A stretch of DNA of 6,544 nucleotides, from positions 1 to 6,544 of the forward strand of contig JAUNUL010000169.1 of NCBI GenBank assembly GCA_030538175.1, read 5' to 3'. This document shows positions 5,449 to 6,544 of the stretch, in pieces. The notes below the pieces were generated by a model, which was given only the letters and a program-made list of their open reading frames with translations, made no database searches and was not told the origin of the DNA. A program made the position numbers and the translations under genes. Every line of letters begins with the position of its first letter. Within the stretch, counting starts at the first letter, position 1. The stretch is from Propionibacteriaceae bacterium (GTDB taxonomy: Bacteria > Actinomycetota > Actinomycetes > Propionibacteriales > Propionibacteriaceae).

Positions 5449-6360
5449 GTGAAGCGGGCCCTGGCAGGCATTGCGGCGGCTGGCATCGGTTGCGTCGCCT
5501 ATGGCGCGTTCATCGAGAGCCGGGCCTTCGCCCTGCGTCGGTTCACGCTGCCGATCCTGCCGCGCGGTGCCGACCCGCTGCGGGTGCTGCACCTCTCGGA
5601 CATGCACCTGCTGCCCCGCCAGCATGCCAAGGTGGCGTGGGTGCAGGGCTTGGCCGATCTCGCCCCCGACCTGGTCGTCAACACCGGTGACAACCACTCC
5701 CACCGCAAGGCGTGGCCGTGGGTGCTCAAGGCCTATGGCCGGTTGCTGGATATCCCCGGGGTCTATGTGTGGGGGTCCAACGACTACCTGAACCCGATCC
5801 TCGGCAACCCGCTGCGCTATCTGCAGGGCCCAACGCGGCCCCGCCAGCCGGAGGACGTCCCGCACCGGGAGCTCCCCTGGCGTACGCTCGGCGCCCACTT
5901 CGACGCAGCCGGCTGGACCGATCTCACCCATCGCCACCACAGGCTGGAAATCAAGGGGATGCCGGTCGCCTTCCGGGGCACCGACGATGCCCACCTGCAA
6001 CGTGACCAGTACGACCTGGTCGCCGGCCCACCCGACCCGGCTGCCCTGATCAACATCGCGGTCACCCACGCCCCCTATCTGCGGCTGCTGGATGCTTTCA
6101 CGAGCGACCGGATGGACCTCATCCTCGCCGGGCATACGCACGGAGGTCAGGTCCGTATCCCCGGTTATGGCGCGCTGGTGACCAACTGCGACCTCGACAC
6201 CAAACGGGTCAAGGGCGTCTCCCAGCACACAGCAGCCGGGCACACGGCAGCCATGCACGTCTCCGCCGGCTTGGGCATGTCACCCTTCGCGCCCTATCGG
6301 TTCGCCTGCCGCCCCGAGGCGTCCCTGCTCACCCTCGTCGGACGGGACCAACGCGTCTGA
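5449..6360 (+). CDS. Membrane-anchored calcineurin-like metallophosphoesterase (Rv3683-like)
   Basis: A 303-residue protein with an N-terminal hydrophobic segment (about 4-22), then the metal-binding motifs of the calcineurin-like fold: D51-M-H53, GDN (80-82), GSND (109-112), the histidine in THAP (206-209) and GHTHGG (228-233). These bind two metal ions and hydrolyse phosphoester or pyrophosphate bonds. The layout resembles the YaeI/YkuE type of membrane-associated phosphoesterase and the M. tuberculosis Rv3683 protein next to ponA2. The third motif is GSND rather than the usual GNH(D/E), so the usual histidine of that motif is missing. The GTG at 5449 is chosen, five bases after the ponA2 stop; a TTG at 5440 overlapping that stop would add three residues. 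Neither has a good ribosome site, which fits translational coupling to ponA2. The substrate is unknown; a lipid-linked phosphate or envelope precursor is plausible but not shown. Confidence 0.88.
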   Translation: MKRALAGIAAAGIGCVAYGAFIESRAFALRRFTLPILPRGADPLRVLHLSDMHLLPRQHAKVAWVQGLADLAPDLVVNTGDNHSHRKAWPWVLKAYGRLLDIPGVYVWGSNDYLNPILGNPLRYLQGPTRPRQPEDVPHRELPWRTLGAHFDAAGWTDLTHRHHRLEIKGMPVAFRGTDDAHLQRDQYDLVAGPPDPAALINIAVTHAPYLRLLDAFTSDRMDLILAGHTHGGQVRIPGYGALVTNCDLDTKRVKGVSQHTAAGHTAAMHVSAGLGMSPFAPYRFACRPEASLLTLVGRDQRV

Positions 6361-6400
6361 CGGGCCTTGGCAGGGGTGTATGTCCACGGCTGCAATCAGT

Positions 6401-6429
6401 TTGGTGGCGTCCGGGATTGCCGCTATGAT
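6401..6429 (+). promoter_or_regulatory. Promoter of tRNA-Pro
   Basis: TTGGTG (6401-6406) and TATGAT (6424-6429) are separated by 17 bp, close to the vegetative consensus in both hexamers and ideal in spacing. Transcription would start near 6436, about 34 nt before the mature tRNA. It is the strongest promoter-like sequence I find in the window and lies after the stop of the phosphoesterase gene, so the tRNA need not depend on read-through. Confidence 0.75.
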
Positions 6430-6436
6430 TCATCGG

Positions 6437-6467
6437 GTGCTCAGAGAGCACACGGTGCCTCAGGCAC
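6437..6467 (+). repeat. Two tandem hairpins forming the pre-tRNA leader
   Basis: GTGCTC (6437-6442) pairs with GAGCAC (6446-6451) across an AGA loop, and GTGCC (6455-6459) pairs with GGCAC (6463-6467) across a TCA loop. The two units look like diverged copies: both begin with GGTGC, contain TCAG and end in GCAC. The first starts at the predicted transcription start and the second ends two bases before the tRNA. Neither is followed by a T-tract, so termination is unlikely. Confidence 0.6.
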
Positions 6468-6469
6468 TG

Positions 6470-6544
<75 letters not shown>

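Noticed and set aside
5428..6258. Minus-strand 276-codon open frame opposite the phosphoesterase
   Set aside because: It is a shadow of a gene whose metal-binding motifs are clear on the plus strand.

Overview
The window is high-GC DNA from a high-GC Gram-positive bacterium (Actinomycetota). The evidence is a WhiB-family iron-sulfur protein, a PASTA-tailed class A penicillin-binding protein, GTG and TTG start codons, and a gene order that I recognise from Mycobacterium tuberculosis as Rv3679-Rv3680-whiB4(Rv3681c)-ponA2(Rv3682)-Rv3683. The species cannot be read from the sequence. The proteins are clearly diverged from the mycobacterial ones, so a non-mycobacterial actinobacterium is likely.

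Layout. Bases 1-148 (minus strand) hold the 5' end of a flavoprotein hydroxylase that looks like 4-hydroxybenzoate 3-monooxygenase (pobA); it runs off the left edge. A 247-bp divergent intergenic region carries a dyad at a likely pobA operator and a promoter for the rightward genes. Next comes a two-gene operon of Get3/ArsA-type ATPases (396-1385 and 1382-2539), joined by an ATGA overlap. A whiB4-like gene (2498-2779, minus strand) converges on this operon and overlaps its end by 42 bp. A 216-bp region then separates whiB from a divergent ponA2-like bifunctional peptidoglycan synthase (2996-5443). This is followed almost without gap by a membrane-anchored calcineurin-like phosphoesterase (5449-6360). 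The window ends with a tRNA-Pro(CGG) gene (6470-6543) that has its own strong promoter and an unusual leader made of two hairpins.

How the parts may work together. The two ATPases have complementary active-site changes and are best read as one heterodimer, probably a bacterial counterpart of the Get3 membrane-protein targeting factor rather than an arsenite pump. WhiB is a redox-responsive [4Fe-4S] regulator. PonA2 builds and cross-links peptidoglycan, and the phosphoesterase probably works at the membrane. Conservation of this order across distant actinobacteria suggests a module linking membrane/envelope biogenesis with redox sensing, but that functional link is inference.

The main points of interest are the ATPase asymmetry, a methionine-rich segment in only one ATPase, the antisense overlap with whiB, two apparently leaderless promoters with identical geometry, and the hairpin leader of the tRNA. 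There are no mobile elements, CRISPR arrays or signs of recent transfer. The core locus is a conserved one, not a new system.
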